Assembly (NCBI RefSeq): GCF_001571305.1 | Contig: NZ_BCTN01000001.1 | Coordinates: 620,001 to 684,000 of the forward strand | DNA from: Erwinia persicina NBRC 102418 | Lineage (GTDB): Bacteria; Pseudomonadota; Gammaproteobacteria; Enterobacterales; Enterobacteriaceae | Direction: 5' to 3' | Length of the DNA stretch: 64,000 bases | In this document: positions 1-8,793 of the stretch, in pieces | Position numbering within the stretch: the first letter of the stretch is position 1 | How the letters are laid out: each line of letters begins with the position of its first letter | Position numbers and translations under genes: made by a program | The notes under the pieces: generated by a model | Told to the model about the DNA's origin: nothing | The model's input: only the letters and a program-made list of their open reading frames with translations | Database searches by the model: none

Positions 1-1
1 C

Positions 2-253
2 TTCGACGCCAGCGGCACCACATCACTTGAGTGGGGCAGTTATCCACTGCTGCGTTTTGATGAACTGCCCGACGTCGACATTGCCCTGCTCGACTACCCG
101 GAAGAGCCCGCTATGGGGGCCGGGGAATCGGCCTCCGTTCCGGGAGCAGCGGCCATTGCCAATGCACTGTTTGATGCGACTGGCATCCGCTTTCGTGCAC
201 CGCCGTTTACACCGGATCGCGTACTACGCGCTTTACAGGGAGGTAAAGCATGA
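2..253 (+). CDS. Molybdenum hydroxylase large (molybdopterin-binding) subunit, C-terminal end only
   Basis: This is the last 83 codons of a gene that begins before the window, read in the frame starting at base 2 and ending TGA at 251-253. The tail has a GAGES motif followed by an Ala-rich segment (residues about 45-62 of the fragment), which matches the C-terminal active-site region of xanthine dehydrogenase or isoquinoline oxidoreductase type subunits, where the Glu acts as catalytic base. Its stop overlaps the start of the cytochrome c gene (ATGA), so the two are translationally coupled. The pairing with a cytochrome suggests a periplasmic or membrane-facing enzyme of the IorB/NicB type rather than NAD-linked XDH. 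The substrate cannot be told from this fragment. Confidence 0.75.
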   Translation, partial: FDASGTTSLEWGSYPLLRFDELPDVDIALLDYPEEPAMGAGESASVPGAAAIANALFDATGIRFRAPPFTPDRVLRALQGGKA

Positions 254-1542
254 CCCGCAGAAATAAGTGGCTGGGAATTTCAGGAACCGTTGTGCTGGCT
301 GCCGTAGTCATCGCTGCCCTGTTCAGCCTGCAGCCGGAGATCACCCCCATCGACCCGCCGGAAACTATACAGTTTTCAGCCGCCAGCATTGCCCGGGGTA
401 AAACGCTGGCGGCACTGGGTGATTGCAGCGCCTGCCATACACGCGCGGGCGGCGAGCCCAACAGCGGAGGGCTGGCGATGGACACCCCCTTCGGTACTAT
501 CTATACCAGCAACATTACCCCGGATGCGGATAACGGAATTGGCCGCTGGTCTTATCCGGCGTTTTTGCGTGCCATGCGCTACGGTATAGACCGTCGGGGT
601 CATTATCTCTACCCGGCCTTCCCTTACACCGCTTTTACTCATACCAGTAATGAAGACCTGCAGGATCTCTATGCCTTCCTGATGAGCCAGCCCGCCGTCA
701 GCTACCGGGTACCGGAAACCCGCCTGAGCTTTCCGTTTAATATCCGCCAGGGTATGGCGGCATGGAACTGGCTGTTTCTGCACCCGGGTGAACGCACACC
801 CGATCCAGAACATAGCGCCGTATGGAACCGGGGAGCCTATCTGGCTGAAGGGCTTGGTCACTGCAGCGCCTGCCATTCACCTCGCAACCTGGCCGCTGCT
901 GAAAAACAGGGAGACGCCGCCCTGAGCGGCGGCGTTGCCGAAGGATGGGTCGCGCCTGCTCTGAATGCACGTTCACCCGCGCCGGTGGCCTGGGACGAAA
1001 GTCAGTTTCAACACTATTTACGAACCGGGTTTTCCCCTGAGCACGGCATCGCTGCGGGTCCGATGGGGCCGGTAATCAGTGCCGGACTGGTGCATCAGTC
1101 GGAGAAGGATATCCGGGCGCTGGCACACTGGCTGATGAGCTTCAAGTCGCCCGCCTCCGGTCAGGCGGCAACGTTAGTTGCGCTCGCCGCGCGGCGGGGA
1201 CAGCGGCAGGATTCTGCCGGGGCGCGTCAGTACGCTGGTTCCTGTATGGCCTGTCACGCGCAGCAGAAAGGCCCGCATCTGTACGGCGTACGTCCACAGC
1301 TGGTGCTGAACAGCAACCTGTATACCGACTCGCCTGAAAATCTGATCCACATCGTGCTGGACGGCATCGACCATCCGGCCACGGCGGGCCTGGGTACCAT
1401 GCCCGGCTTCCGGCACCAGTTGAGTGACCAGCAGATTGCCACACTGCTGAACTGGCTGCGGACAGACCTCGCCGGGCAGGCACCGTGGAAGGAGCTCGAA
1501 CGTAAGGTGGCTGAGATCCGCCAGCAGCACGAGGAAGGATAA
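250..1542 (+). CDS. Membrane-anchored three-haem cytochrome c, electron acceptor of a molybdenum hydroxylase
   Basis: This 430-residue protein has an N-terminal membrane anchor (about residues 8-26) and three CxxCH haem c motifs at Cys59-His63, Cys205-His209 and Cys332-His336. It therefore resembles the three-haem cytochrome subunits of alcohol, gluconate and aldehyde dehydrogenases. It starts inside the stop of the molybdopterin subunit gene, and the MobA-like gene follows with no gap. The expected role is to take electrons from the molybdenum enzyme and pass them to the quinone pool at the periplasmic face of the inner membrane. Haem attachment would need the Ccm system encoded further along this window. 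Substrate unknown. Confidence 0.85.
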   Translation: MTRRNKWLGISGTVVLAAVVIAALFSLQPEITPIDPPETIQFSAASIARGKTLAALGDCSACHTRAGGEPNSGGLAMDTPFGTIYTSNITPDADNGIGRWSYPAFLRAMRYGIDRRGHYLYPAFPYTAFTHTSNEDLQDLYAFLMSQPAVSYRVPETRLSFPFNIRQGMAAWNWLFLHPGERTPDPEHSAVWNRGAYLAEGLGHCSACHSPRNLAAAEKQGDAALSGGVAEGWVAPALNARSPAPVAWDESQFQHYLRTGFSPEHGIAAGPMGPVISAGLVHQSEKDIRALAHWLMSFKSPASGQAATLVALAARRGQRQDSAGARQYAGSCMACHAQQKGPHLYGVRPQLVLNSNLYTDSPENLIHIVLDGIDHPATAGLGTMPGFRHQLSDQQIATLLNWLRTDLAGQAPWKELERKVAEIRQQHEEG

Positions 1543-2121
1543 ATGGGCATCGGCGTGTTAGTGATGGCGGCGGGTCACAGCCGCCGCTACCGGGAACTGA
1601 ACGGACAGCATAAGTTGCTGGTCAGGCATCCGGCATGTAGCAATCTGCCGCTGCTGGCGCACAGTCTGCAGTTAGCAACGGCGGCGTGCGGCAAGCGGGT
1701 AAATGTAATGCTGCGTCCAGAAGATGGCCCGTTGATTGACATCGTGCAACGCTACCGCTGCGGAATGACCCTGGTGGACAGCCGCTGCCTGGGGGACTCG
1801 ATTGCCGCCGGTGTGGCGGCACAGCCCCACTGGTCCGGGTGGCTGGTCATGCTGGCCGATATGCCCTGGCTGCAGCTGAGTACAGTCAGACGGATCTGCC
1901 AGGCGCTGGCCTTTGCCGATATTGTCCGCCCCCAGTGGCAGCAGCAGCCGGGTCACCCGGTTGGCTTCAGCGCGGATGTCTATGAGGCCCTGCTCGCCCT
2001 GAAAGGCGAGGATGGCGCACGCAGTATTCTCCGGGGTGCGCCCCCCCTGCTGTTAAAAGTGAACGATCCCGGTTGCGTTCGCGACGTCGATGTTCCGGGC
2101 GACTGGATGCAGGCAGAATGA
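1543..2121 (+). CDS. MobA-like molybdenum cofactor cytidylyl/guanylyltransferase (MocA family)
   Basis: This 192-residue nucleotidyltransferase opens with the family's nucleotide-binding motif (VLVMAAGHSRRY, residues 5-16) and has an LADMP metal-binding segment near residue 104 and an HPVGF motif near residue 141. Such proteins attach CMP or GMP to molybdopterin for xanthine-dehydrogenase-family enzymes. It begins directly after the stop of the cytochrome gene and overlaps the next gene, so it belongs to the same operon and most likely matures the cofactor of the operon's own hydroxylase. MocA (CMP) versus MobA (GMP) specificity is not decided here; the hydroxylase context favours MocA. Confidence 0.8.
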   Translation: MGIGVLVMAAGHSRRYRELNGQHKLLVRHPACSNLPLLAHSLQLATAACGKRVNVMLRPEDGPLIDIVQRYRCGMTLVDSRCLGDSIAAGVAAQPHWSGWLVMLADMPWLQLSTVRRICQALAFADIVRPQWQQQPGHPVGFSADVYEALLALKGEDGARSILRGAPPLLLKVNDPGCVRDVDVPGDWMQAE

Positions 2122-3080
2122 TGGTCGGTTCACTGGATATCACCGTGCTGGAAAACGCACGCCTCTGGCCAGGTAAACAGCAGGGTTTATGGCTGTGTAC
2201 CGTACTGCAGACGTGGGGGTCAGCTCCGCGTGCGCCCGGGGCGCTACTGGCCGTCAGTGAGGACGGAACAGTGTGTGGTTCGCTTTCCGGGGGCTGCATT
2301 GAGCAGGATTTTTTGCGGCGGGTGGCAGCGGGTGAATACAGTCAGCCCAGCCAGCAGGTACGCTATGGTGCAGATGGCCTGACGCCGGATGTCGCCCTGC
2401 CCTGCGGCGGTAGCCTGGCGGTATTGATAGAATACCTGCCGCCTTCGCCAGATTCGGCCGAATACCTGACACAGATGCTACGGGCGCTGCGCGGTGAACT
2501 GACGCTGGAAAAGCAGGTGATCAACGGGCAACCTGCCCGCCTGAGGCCTGCGGGAACGTCGGCGCTCCCTGCCGCAGCCGGTGTCAGCCTGACACTGGCC
2601 GCAGCCACCTCTCTGCTGATTGCCGGGCTGTCGCCAGTGGCAGAGTACTGCATCCATTATGCGCGTATGCTGGGTTTTCCTGTGGTGGTATGCGAGCACC
2701 GCGGATCCTATCTGGCAGACTTTGCCGGACGTCCTGACCTGCATTCCGGGGTGACGCTTGTTCGTCGCTTTCCTGCGCGCCACCTGGAGCTGAACGGCTG
2801 CACGGCACAAACGGCAGTGCTCAGTCTGACGCATGACGCACGGATAGACGATCTGACGCTGGCGGAAGCCTGTCAGACCCCGGCCTTTTATATCGGTGCG
2901 CTCGGTTCACAGCGTAACAGTGAGCGCCGGCGGGGACGTCTGGCAGACATGGGCGAATTATCGGAACAACAGCTGGCACGGATCAGCGCCCCGGTGGGGA
3001 TGGCTATCGGCAGCAAAACCCCGCCAGAGATTGCGCTGGCCATTATGGCGGATATCGTGCGGGTAAAAAATGGCGTTTGA
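2118..3080 (+). CDS. XdhC-family molybdenum cofactor insertion and sulfuration chaperone
   Basis: This 320-residue protein belongs to the XdhC/CoxI family. The N-terminal half carries GSAPRAPG and a GGCIEQ motif (about residues 33-72). The C-terminal half has a Rossmann-like segment (LLIAGLSPVAEY) and the typical tail GALGSQRNSERRR. XdhC proteins bind Moco, promote its sulfuration and insert it into the hydroxylase. The start is one of two adjacent ATGs at 2118 and 2121; 2118 overlaps the upstream TGA. A longer in-frame reading from 2073 is possible but lies inside the previous gene. Last gene of this operon before a convergent junction. Confidence 0.85.
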   Translation: MMVGSLDITVLENARLWPGKQQGLWLCTVLQTWGSAPRAPGALLAVSEDGTVCGSLSGGCIEQDFLRRVAAGEYSQPSQQVRYGADGLTPDVALPCGGSLAVLIEYLPPSPDSAEYLTQMLRALRGELTLEKQVINGQPARLRPAGTSALPAAAGVSLTLAAATSLLIAGLSPVAEYCIHYARMLGFPVVVCEHRGSYLADFAGRPDLHSGVTLVRRFPARHLELNGCTAQTAVLSLTHDARIDDLTLAEACQTPAFYIGALGSQRNSERRRGRLADMGELSEQQLARISAPVGMAIGSKTPPEIALAIMADIVRVKNGV

Positions 3081-3084
3081 GTGC

Positions 3085-3104
3085 GGGCAGAGACGCTGCT
3101 GCCC
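3085..3104. terminator. Weak hairpin between convergent xdhC-like gene and yfcL
   Basis: GGGCAG at 3085-3090 can pair with CTGCCC at 3099-3104, and the arms extend outward imperfectly. There is no clear T run on either side. Its place between two convergent genes is the main reason to consider it a terminator. Confidence 0.3.
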
Positions 3105-3119
3105 TCGCTCAGACCGCGC

Positions 3120-3392
3120 TTACTGCGCCTGCAGAAAGAGTTTGTCCCACATGCTGGTGACCAGCACCTGGTCACGCGGAGAGAGTTCCCCCGCCTGAAT
3201 CGCTTTTTCCAGGCTTTTCTGTACCTGAATCTGCAAGGCTTCTGGCGTATGCTCACCGGACAGTTCGATCTGGGCCACGGCCAGAGTCAGGTGACCGCGC
3301 AGGTAGCCGCCGGCAAAAAGTTCGTCGTCACTGGCATGTTCGACCATGTCATCAATCAGGCCCAGAATACGCGCTTCAAATTCATCGATCAT
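3120..3392 (-). CDS. yfcL: YfcL family protein
   Basis: This 90-residue acidic protein begins [20 protein letters not shown] and ends WDKLFLQAQ, as in enterobacterial YfcL. No function is established for the family. It lies 30 bases downstream of epmC on the same strand, the order found in E. coli. No membrane segment or signal peptide is visible. Confidence 0.85.
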   Translation of the reverse strand: MIDEFEARILGLIDDMVEHASDDELFAGGYLRGHLTLAVAQIELSGEHTPEALQIQVQKSLEKAIQAGELSPRDQVLVTSMWDKLFLQAQ

Positions 3393-3422
3393 AAAAACCT
3401 CTGTAAACTATTCGCTCCCCGT

Positions 3423-3971
3423 TCAGCTCAGGTCTTCCGGCCAGGGAAACTGTGCTGACGTCAGCGGTGGAGTGGAGTAAAACGCGCGCAGTTCAGCAAT
3501 CAGACGTGCCGGACGGTCAGGAATGCCTTTTTCAAGATACGCCATCACCTGGGCATGCACCTTGCGCTGAAACGCAATGCGATCGGGTTCACAATCGCCT
3601 TCCAGATTGTCACAACTGACATTGAACGGAAAGCCCGCCGCCACGCTGAACATCCACTCCAGCGCCTGCGGCTTCACCTCGACGGACTCAAACTGACTCT
3701 GCGTTTCCGCATCGCGCCCGTCCGGGCAATACCAGTAGCCAAAATCCACGAGTTTGCGTCGTTCAGCCCCGGCAATACACCAGTGTGAGATTTCATGCAT
3801 TCCGCTGGCGTAGAACCCGTGAGCAAACACGACCCGGTTCCACGGTGATGAATCATCAGCGGGAAGATAGATCGGTTCATCATCGCCTTTAATCAGGCGG
3901 GTCTGAAAATCATTCATAAAACAGCGATCGAAGATATCGATCAGATCCTGATAGTGGTGTTGCTGGCTCAT
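3423..3971 (-). CDS. epmC: Elongation factor P hydroxylase EpmC
   Basis: This 182-residue protein matches EpmC (YfcM) over its full length. EpmC hydroxylates the beta-lysyl-lysine modification of elongation factor P, the last step after EpmA and EpmB. The HEISHW segment and nearby acidic residues are the conserved metal-site region. In E. coli epmC lies directly after yfcA; here about 6 kb of other genes separate them, so it must have its own promoter in 3972-4356. Confidence 0.9.
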   Translation of the reverse strand: MSQQHHYQDLIDIFDRCFMNDFQTRLIKGDDEPIYLPADDSSPWNRVVFAHGFYASGMHEISHWCIAGAERRKLVDFGYWYCPDGRDAETQSQFESVEVKPQALEWMFSVAAGFPFNVSCDNLEGDCEPDRIAFQRKVHAQVMAYLEKGIPDRPARLIAELRAFYSTPPLTSAQFPWPEDLS

Positions 3972-4356
3972 AGCAGGTTGTCGTCAAAGTAAAAAACGCG
4001 CAATTTTGACATTTTGTCAGACAGGATTCGAGCACTATTGCTGTTTTCGCGCCAGAAAGCCGCAGGTCAGTCAGCTCAGGTATCTGAGGTAAACCGGCAG
4101 GTTGTGCACGTAACAGGCTATTCCCCCCTTTTAGCGGCATCGCTGAAAGCATCAAGTTTTTACTCTACCGGCCGATAATTCATTATTACCCCTGGTGCCC
4201 GATTTCACATTTTTCTAGATAAATGGTGATAAAAATCAGTTCATTCGCCATGCGTCACCGTACATTATTTCTTCGTAAGATCGGGTTAGATATGTTCATC
4301 AGACGCCACAACTGACACGAAAGCCGTGTTAATCCCCGATTGCCCTTTTCAGGCGA
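3972..4356. other. Intergenic region between divergent epmC and the GGDEF-EAL gene
   Basis: These 385 bases hold the promoters of both divergent genes. The part from about 4170 to 4300 is A+T-rich. I see no convincing RNA gene, conserved small protein or known operator. Confidence 0.5.
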
Positions 4357-6942
4357 ATGTCCATGAAGCATAAATCGACAATAAAAAGAATAATTCACCA
4401 CCGGGAGGCGAGCGGGCTGGTTAAACAGCCAATGATCGCCATGCTTTTTTTGCTTGGCATATTATTCATCCTCGCCATTACTGCACTGTTTTATATCGCC
4501 GGCAGACAGAATGCCCACGAAGATGAGCATTTTCATTTACTGATGGGCAAGGCCATTGAAAACCGCCAGGAAATTATGCATTCGCACACCATCGATAACG
4601 CGGACTGGGGCGAGGCCTATGAAAACCTGCATCTGACTATCAATACCGAATGGGCGTGGGACAATCAGAACCTTGGCGCATCGCTCTATCAGACCTTTCA
4701 TTACGAGGGGATCTTTGTTATTTCCCCGGATGGACAAACCCGGTACAGCGTCATTAACGGAAAGCTGAATTTGCAGCTGGTTGAGAGCTGGCTGGGGAAG
4801 GACCCGGTTCCGCGTCTTAAACAACTGCTTGGCACCGCCGTAGGGAAAGCCGTCTCTACCCTGATGGTGTCCGAGGGGCAGGTCACTCTGTTGAGTGCCG
4901 CCTGGATTTCCCCCGGCGGGGACAGCAGCGTCATCACCGATAATGGCCCCCGATCGTTAATGATTTTTGCCGACCGCCTCACGCCTGAAAAACTGAACAA
5001 AATGGCCCTTGAGTACGGCATTCACGGGGCGCATATCCTCAGCCCACAGGCCCCCCCCGGCCCGGCCGCCAGCAACCGGCTGATCCTGCCCGCATCAGGC
5101 GGCCCGGTTATTGTTGAGTGGCAGAGCGATAATCCTGGTGAAGCCCTGTTGACGGGCCTGCTCCCCGCGCTGGTGTTACTGATGCTGGCCACTCTGTTCA
5201 CTGCCTTTGTGCTGATGAAGAATGCACTGCGCAAAGCACGGATGAGTGATGAAGCGCGTTTCCTGCTGGAGCAGAGCCAGCAGGCGCTGCACAGCAGCGA
5301 ATGCCGTTTCAGAGATGTGGCAGAAACCACCACGGACTGGATTTGGGAGGCCGATGAAAATCTGCGGTTCACCTGGATTTCCGAACGTTTTCCGGCCATT
5401 ACCGGTTACCACATCTCAGACTGGCTGGGTCGCCCGGCAAGCGAGTTTTTACTGAACGACAGCAATGCCGTGGCGCAACTGACCGATCTTTGCCAGTCCG
5501 GTGGACGTATCAGTCTGCCAAACAGCCACTATCTTTCCGCACAACAGCATCAGCGCTACTGCAATATGATCGTCAAGCGCGTGTTACTGCCGGACGGGAA
5601 AACGGGTTTCCGTGGTACCGCAACGGACGTCACTCAGGAAGTGAAGGCACAGGAGCGCGTGCGCTATCTGTCGCATTTTGACGACCTCACCGGCCTGCCC
5701 AACCGCGTGCAGATGAAGGAGTTCCTTGAGGGAAAACTCAATTCTGAACCCACCGGCGACTGTCAGCTCGCCATCATCATGGTCGACCTGGACAGGTTTA
5801 AACCCGTCAACGATGTCTACGGGCACAGCGCAGGCGATACGGTGCTGCATGAGGTTTCCGCCCGCCTGCGTCGCTGTCTGCAAGCGTCCGGCATGGTGAC
5901 CCGTCACGGTGGGGATGAATTTATTATTATTCTGCCGGAGGTAACGCACCACGACGATATCGAACAGTTATGCCGTCGGATCATTCAGGACATTAACGCG
6001 CCCTTCCTGGTGGGCAGCAGTGAAATTTTTATCGGGGCCAGTCTGGGCATTGCGCTTGCTCCCCAGGATGCACGCACGGCAGGAGACCTGCTGCGCTATG
6101 CCGATATTGCGCTGTATAAAGCTAAAAATGAGGGCCGCAATCAGTGGGCTTTTTTCCAGCGCGATATGGGCGAAAAGATTGTTCAGCGTCGTGAGATGGA
6201 GCAGGAGCTGCGCGAAGGTATCCGCAGCGGCCAGCTGCGCCTGGTTTACCAGCCGCGTTACAGCACCAAATCCTGCCGCATTACCGGGGTGGAGGCGCTG
6301 GTCAGGTGGCAGCACCCGCATCACGGCCTGCTGATGCCCGATCAGTTTATTCCGCTGGCAGAAGAAACCGGGCTGATCTACGCGCTTAGCGACTGGGTAC
6401 TGGAAACGGCCTGCGCTGAAACCCGCTGCCATCTGCCGGGATTATCCGTGTCGGTCAACCTGTCCGCCGGGGAGTTTCAGGACAAAGGGCTGTACAACAG
6501 AATCAAAGAGGCACTGGAAAAAACAGGACTGGAAAGTTCACGACTGGAGATCGAAGTGACCGAAAACGTGACGCTACAGGATCCGCTTAAAACCCAGCAG
6601 ATTATGCTGAAAATTAAAGCGCTGGGGGTGAAGTTCCTGATCGATGATTTCGGCACGGGCTTCTCCTCCCTGAGCTATCTGCGAACGTTCCCTTTTGACG
6701 GCATCAAACTCGATAAATCCTTTATTTTCCCAATGGAAGACTCCGTGGGTGCACGTCAGATTGTGGAAAACATGGTGGGTCTTGGCAAGGCCTATTCGCT
6801 GGATGTCACCGCTGAAGGCGTGGAAACGCAGACTCAGCTGGAGCAGTTAACCCTGCTGCAGTGTGACAGTCTGCAGGGCTATTTGATTGGCAAGCCGGTG
6901 GCCATTGAGCGGCTGAAGGAATCAGCATTCTGGCGGGGCTGA
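4357..6942 (+). CDS. Membrane c-di-GMP enzyme: CHASE4-PAS-GGDEF-EAL
   Basis: This 861-residue protein has a membrane segment near residues 27-50, a periplasmic domain of about 200 residues resembling CHASE4, and a second membrane segment near 265-287. Then come a PAS domain (about 315-425), a GGDEF domain with intact GGDEF at 518-522 and an EAL domain with intact EAL at 646-648 and DDFGTG. The RxxD inhibitory site expected just before GGDEF is replaced (QASG), so product inhibition through it is unlikely. Both catalytic domains look competent, so it could make or degrade cyclic di-GMP, controlled by a periplasmic signal. Its 3' end overlaps the convergent AraC gene by 21 bases. Confidence 0.88.
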   Translation: MSMKHKSTIKRIIHHREASGLVKQPMIAMLFLLGILFILAITALFYIAGRQNAHEDEHFHLLMGKAIENRQEIMHSHTIDNADWGEAYENLHLTINTEWAWDNQNLGASLYQTFHYEGIFVISPDGQTRYSVINGKLNLQLVESWLGKDPVPRLKQLLGTAVGKAVSTLMVSEGQVTLLSAAWISPGGDSSVITDNGPRSLMIFADRLTPEKLNKMALEYGIHGAHILSPQAPPGPAASNRLILPASGGPVIVEWQSDNPGEALLTGLLPALVLLMLATLFTAFVLMKNALRKARMSDEARFLLEQSQQALHSSECRFRDVAETTTDWIWEADENLRFTWISERFPAITGYHISDWLGRPASEFLLNDSNAVAQLTDLCQSGGRISLPNSHYLSAQQHQRYCNMIVKRVLLPDGKTGFRGTATDVTQEVKAQERVRYLSHFDDLTGLPNRVQMKEFLEGKLNSEPTGDCQLAIIMVDLDRFKPVNDVYGHSAGDTVLHEVSARLRRCLQASGMVTRHGGDEFIIILPEVTHHDDIEQLCRRIIQDINAPFLVGSSEIFIGASLGIALAPQDARTAGDLLRYADIALYKAKNEGRNQWAFFQRDMGEKIVQRREMEQELREGIRSGQLRLVYQPRYSTKSCRITGVEALVRWQHPHHGLLMPDQFIPLAEETGLIYALSDWVLETACAETRCHLPGLSVSVNLSAGEFQDKGLYNRIKEALEKTGLESSRLEIEVTENVTLQDPLKTQQIMLKIKALGVKFLIDDFGTGFSSLSYLRTFPFDGIKLDKSFIFPMEDSVGARQIVENMVGLGKAYSLDVTAEGVETQTQLEQLTLLQCDSLQGYLIGKPVAIERLKESAFWRG

Positions 6943-7758
6943 CGCCAGCGCCTGCTGGCGAAATGCCAGAGGTGCCAGGCCGTAATGCTCTTTGAACAGG
7001 CGTGAAAAATGAAACGGCGAGACAAACCCGCACTGCTCGGCGATCAGCGCCACCGGCAGCGCACTGCGCGTCAGCAGACGTTCCGCATGGCGCAGGCGCA
7101 CGTCACGCAGGTAACGCGCGGGCGTCTGACGCAGGTGCCGCCGGAACAGGGCGATCAGATGGTTCACAGAGCAGTGGGCGCGCGCGGCAATATCCTCCAG
7201 CGCCAGCGGGTGCGGGTAACGCATCGCAATATAGCGGCAGGCTTCCCGCACCCCTTTGGGCATGGTCTGCCGCCCCTCATCGCGCGGCGGAATGCCGCGG
7301 GAGGCGTAGTAATAGAGCAGGGTTTCGGCCAGCGAGATCAGTGCACGCGGGGCCCCTCCCGGCTGTGAGGTCAGACTGATACCCAGCTCCATCAGCTGCT
7401 CGACCTGATGATCGAAGGCGATAGTGGGCGGCAGGTGCGCCAGTTCACGATTAAAATCCCCCGGCAGTGCGGCAAAATCCAATTGGCACCAGATATGTTC
7501 GCTGGGGATAAGCGGATCGAAGCGAAACAGCTCACGCTGTCCCGGTAGCAGCAGCGCCAGGGTACCGGGCAGGAGCATCAGGGAGCGCTGCGCCGTCTCA
7601 ATGGTGACGCTGCCACTCAGCAGGGCAATAAACTGAATCCCACGCTGAATGCGCGGTCCGTAAATATCCCCCGCAGCATAGCGCGACAGACCGAAGTACC
7701 CCTCAATGACGGGCACCGTCAGTGTGATATCAGACATTTTTTTCAGCACTCTGGTCAT
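6922..7758 (-). CDS. AraC-family transcriptional regulator of the adjacent iolE-like operon
   Basis: This 278-residue protein has an N-terminal cupin-like sensing region (residues 1-150) and a C-terminal double helix-turn-helix of the AraC type (about 175-272), ending with the second-helix signature GFVSPFHFSRLFKEHYG. It diverges from the sugar isomerase/dehydrogenase pair across a 132-base gap. The natural reading is that it binds their substrate or a related sugar and activates them. An alternative start at Met8 exists. The effector is unknown. Confidence 0.85.
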   Translation of the reverse strand: MTRVLKKMSDITLTVPVIEGYFGLSRYAAGDIYGPRIQRGIQFIALLSGSVTIETAQRSLMLLPGTLALLLPGQRELFRFDPLIPSEHIWCQLDFAALPGDFNRELAHLPPTIAFDHQVEQLMELGISLTSQPGGAPRALISLAETLLYYYASRGIPPRDEGRQTMPKGVREACRYIAMRYPHPLALEDIAARAHCSVNHLIALFRRHLRQTPARYLRDVRLRHAERLLTRSALPVALIAEQCGFVSPFHFSRLFKEHYGLAPLAFRQQALASAPPEC

Positions 7759-7890
7759 GTACCCCCCGCCCCCACACAGGCTATCTTTTCTCCACTCTTC
7801 AGCCGGATAGCGGCCATTGCAACACCGGACTGCTCGCAGAGCGCGATTATGCGACGCACTTCAAACTTTGATTTCAGACAGGAGAAAATT

Positions 7891-8784
7891 ATGGCCAATG
7901 CCAACGTGCGCCTGGGCGTCAGTCCGCTCGCCTGGACCAACGACGTGTTGAACGATCTGGGGGATGATGTCAGCGCATTACAGTGTATGCAGGAGGCGGC
8001 CGCTGCAGGTTATCAGGGGATTGAGCTGGGCCGTAAATTTCCCCGCGAAGCGTCGCAACTTGCGCCTCTGCTACAGGAAACCGGCCTGTCGCTGGCCTCC
8101 GGCTGGTTCTCCGGCACCCTGGCAGACATCAGCGTCCAACAGGAACTGCATAATGTTGCCGCCCACGCCCGCCTGCTGCAGACGCTGGGCTGTTCGGTGA
8201 TGGTCTATGGCGAATGTGGCGGCATGCCCGGTGAAACGCCGCTCGATACTGGACTCTCTCACTCCCCCAGACTCAGCGGGATTGACGTCGACGCCTACGC
8301 GCGGCGTATGAGTCAGTTCGCCTTCGCGCTGCAGGAAGAATATGGCCTGACGCTGGCCTACCATCATCATCTGATGATGCTGGTTGAGCATCAGGATGAG
8401 ATTGAGCGCTTCTTTACCGCCACGACAGATGACGTCGGTATGTTGCTGGATACCGGCCACGCCGTGGCCGCAGGCTGCGATCTCCGCGCACTGATACACC
8501 AGTTCGGCAGCCGCATCTGCCATATCCATCTGAAAGATATTCGCCGGGCGCGGCTGGATCAGGTGTTTGAGCAGGATGAGAGTTTTAATCAGGGAGTGCG
8601 CGGAGGCATGTTCACTGTCCCCGGCGACGGCGGCATCGACTATCAGCCGGTAGTGGACTTTGTCAGCCATGGCGGCTATCGCGGCTGGCTGATCGTTGAA
8701 GCCGAGCAGGACCCACTGAAAGCGCCGCCGGTGCCCACCGTCACCCGCGCTTTTCACCATATTAACCGTCTTTTTTCGCTGTAG
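7891..8784 (+). CDS. Sugar phosphate isomerase/epimerase, inosose dehydratase-like
   Basis: This 297-residue TIM-barrel protein resembles myo-inosose-2 dehydratase (IolE): early LGVSPLAW, a substrate-pocket GIELGRKFP, a LAYHHHL metal-site segment, LLDTGHA, HIHLKD and a final WLIVEAEQD Glu ligand. The start is chosen at ATG 7891 because an AGGAGA ribosome site lies just upstream, although the frame is open from 7849. The next gene begins 9 bases after its stop. The rest of the inositol pathway (iolA, C, D, B) is absent nearby, so the substrate may be another inositol or keto sugar. Confidence 0.75.
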   Translation: MANANVRLGVSPLAWTNDVLNDLGDDVSALQCMQEAAAAGYQGIELGRKFPREASQLAPLLQETGLSLASGWFSGTLADISVQQELHNVAAHARLLQTLGCSVMVYGECGGMPGETPLDTGLSHSPRLSGIDVDAYARRMSQFAFALQEEYGLTLAYHHHLMMLVEHQDEIERFFTATTDDVGMLLDTGHAVAAGCDLRALIHQFGSRICHIHLKDIRRARLDQVFEQDESFNQGVRGGMFTVPGDGGIDYQPVVDFVSHGGYRGWLIVEAEQDPLKAPPVPTVTRAFHHINRLFSL

Positions 8785-8793
8785 GGGAACGCT

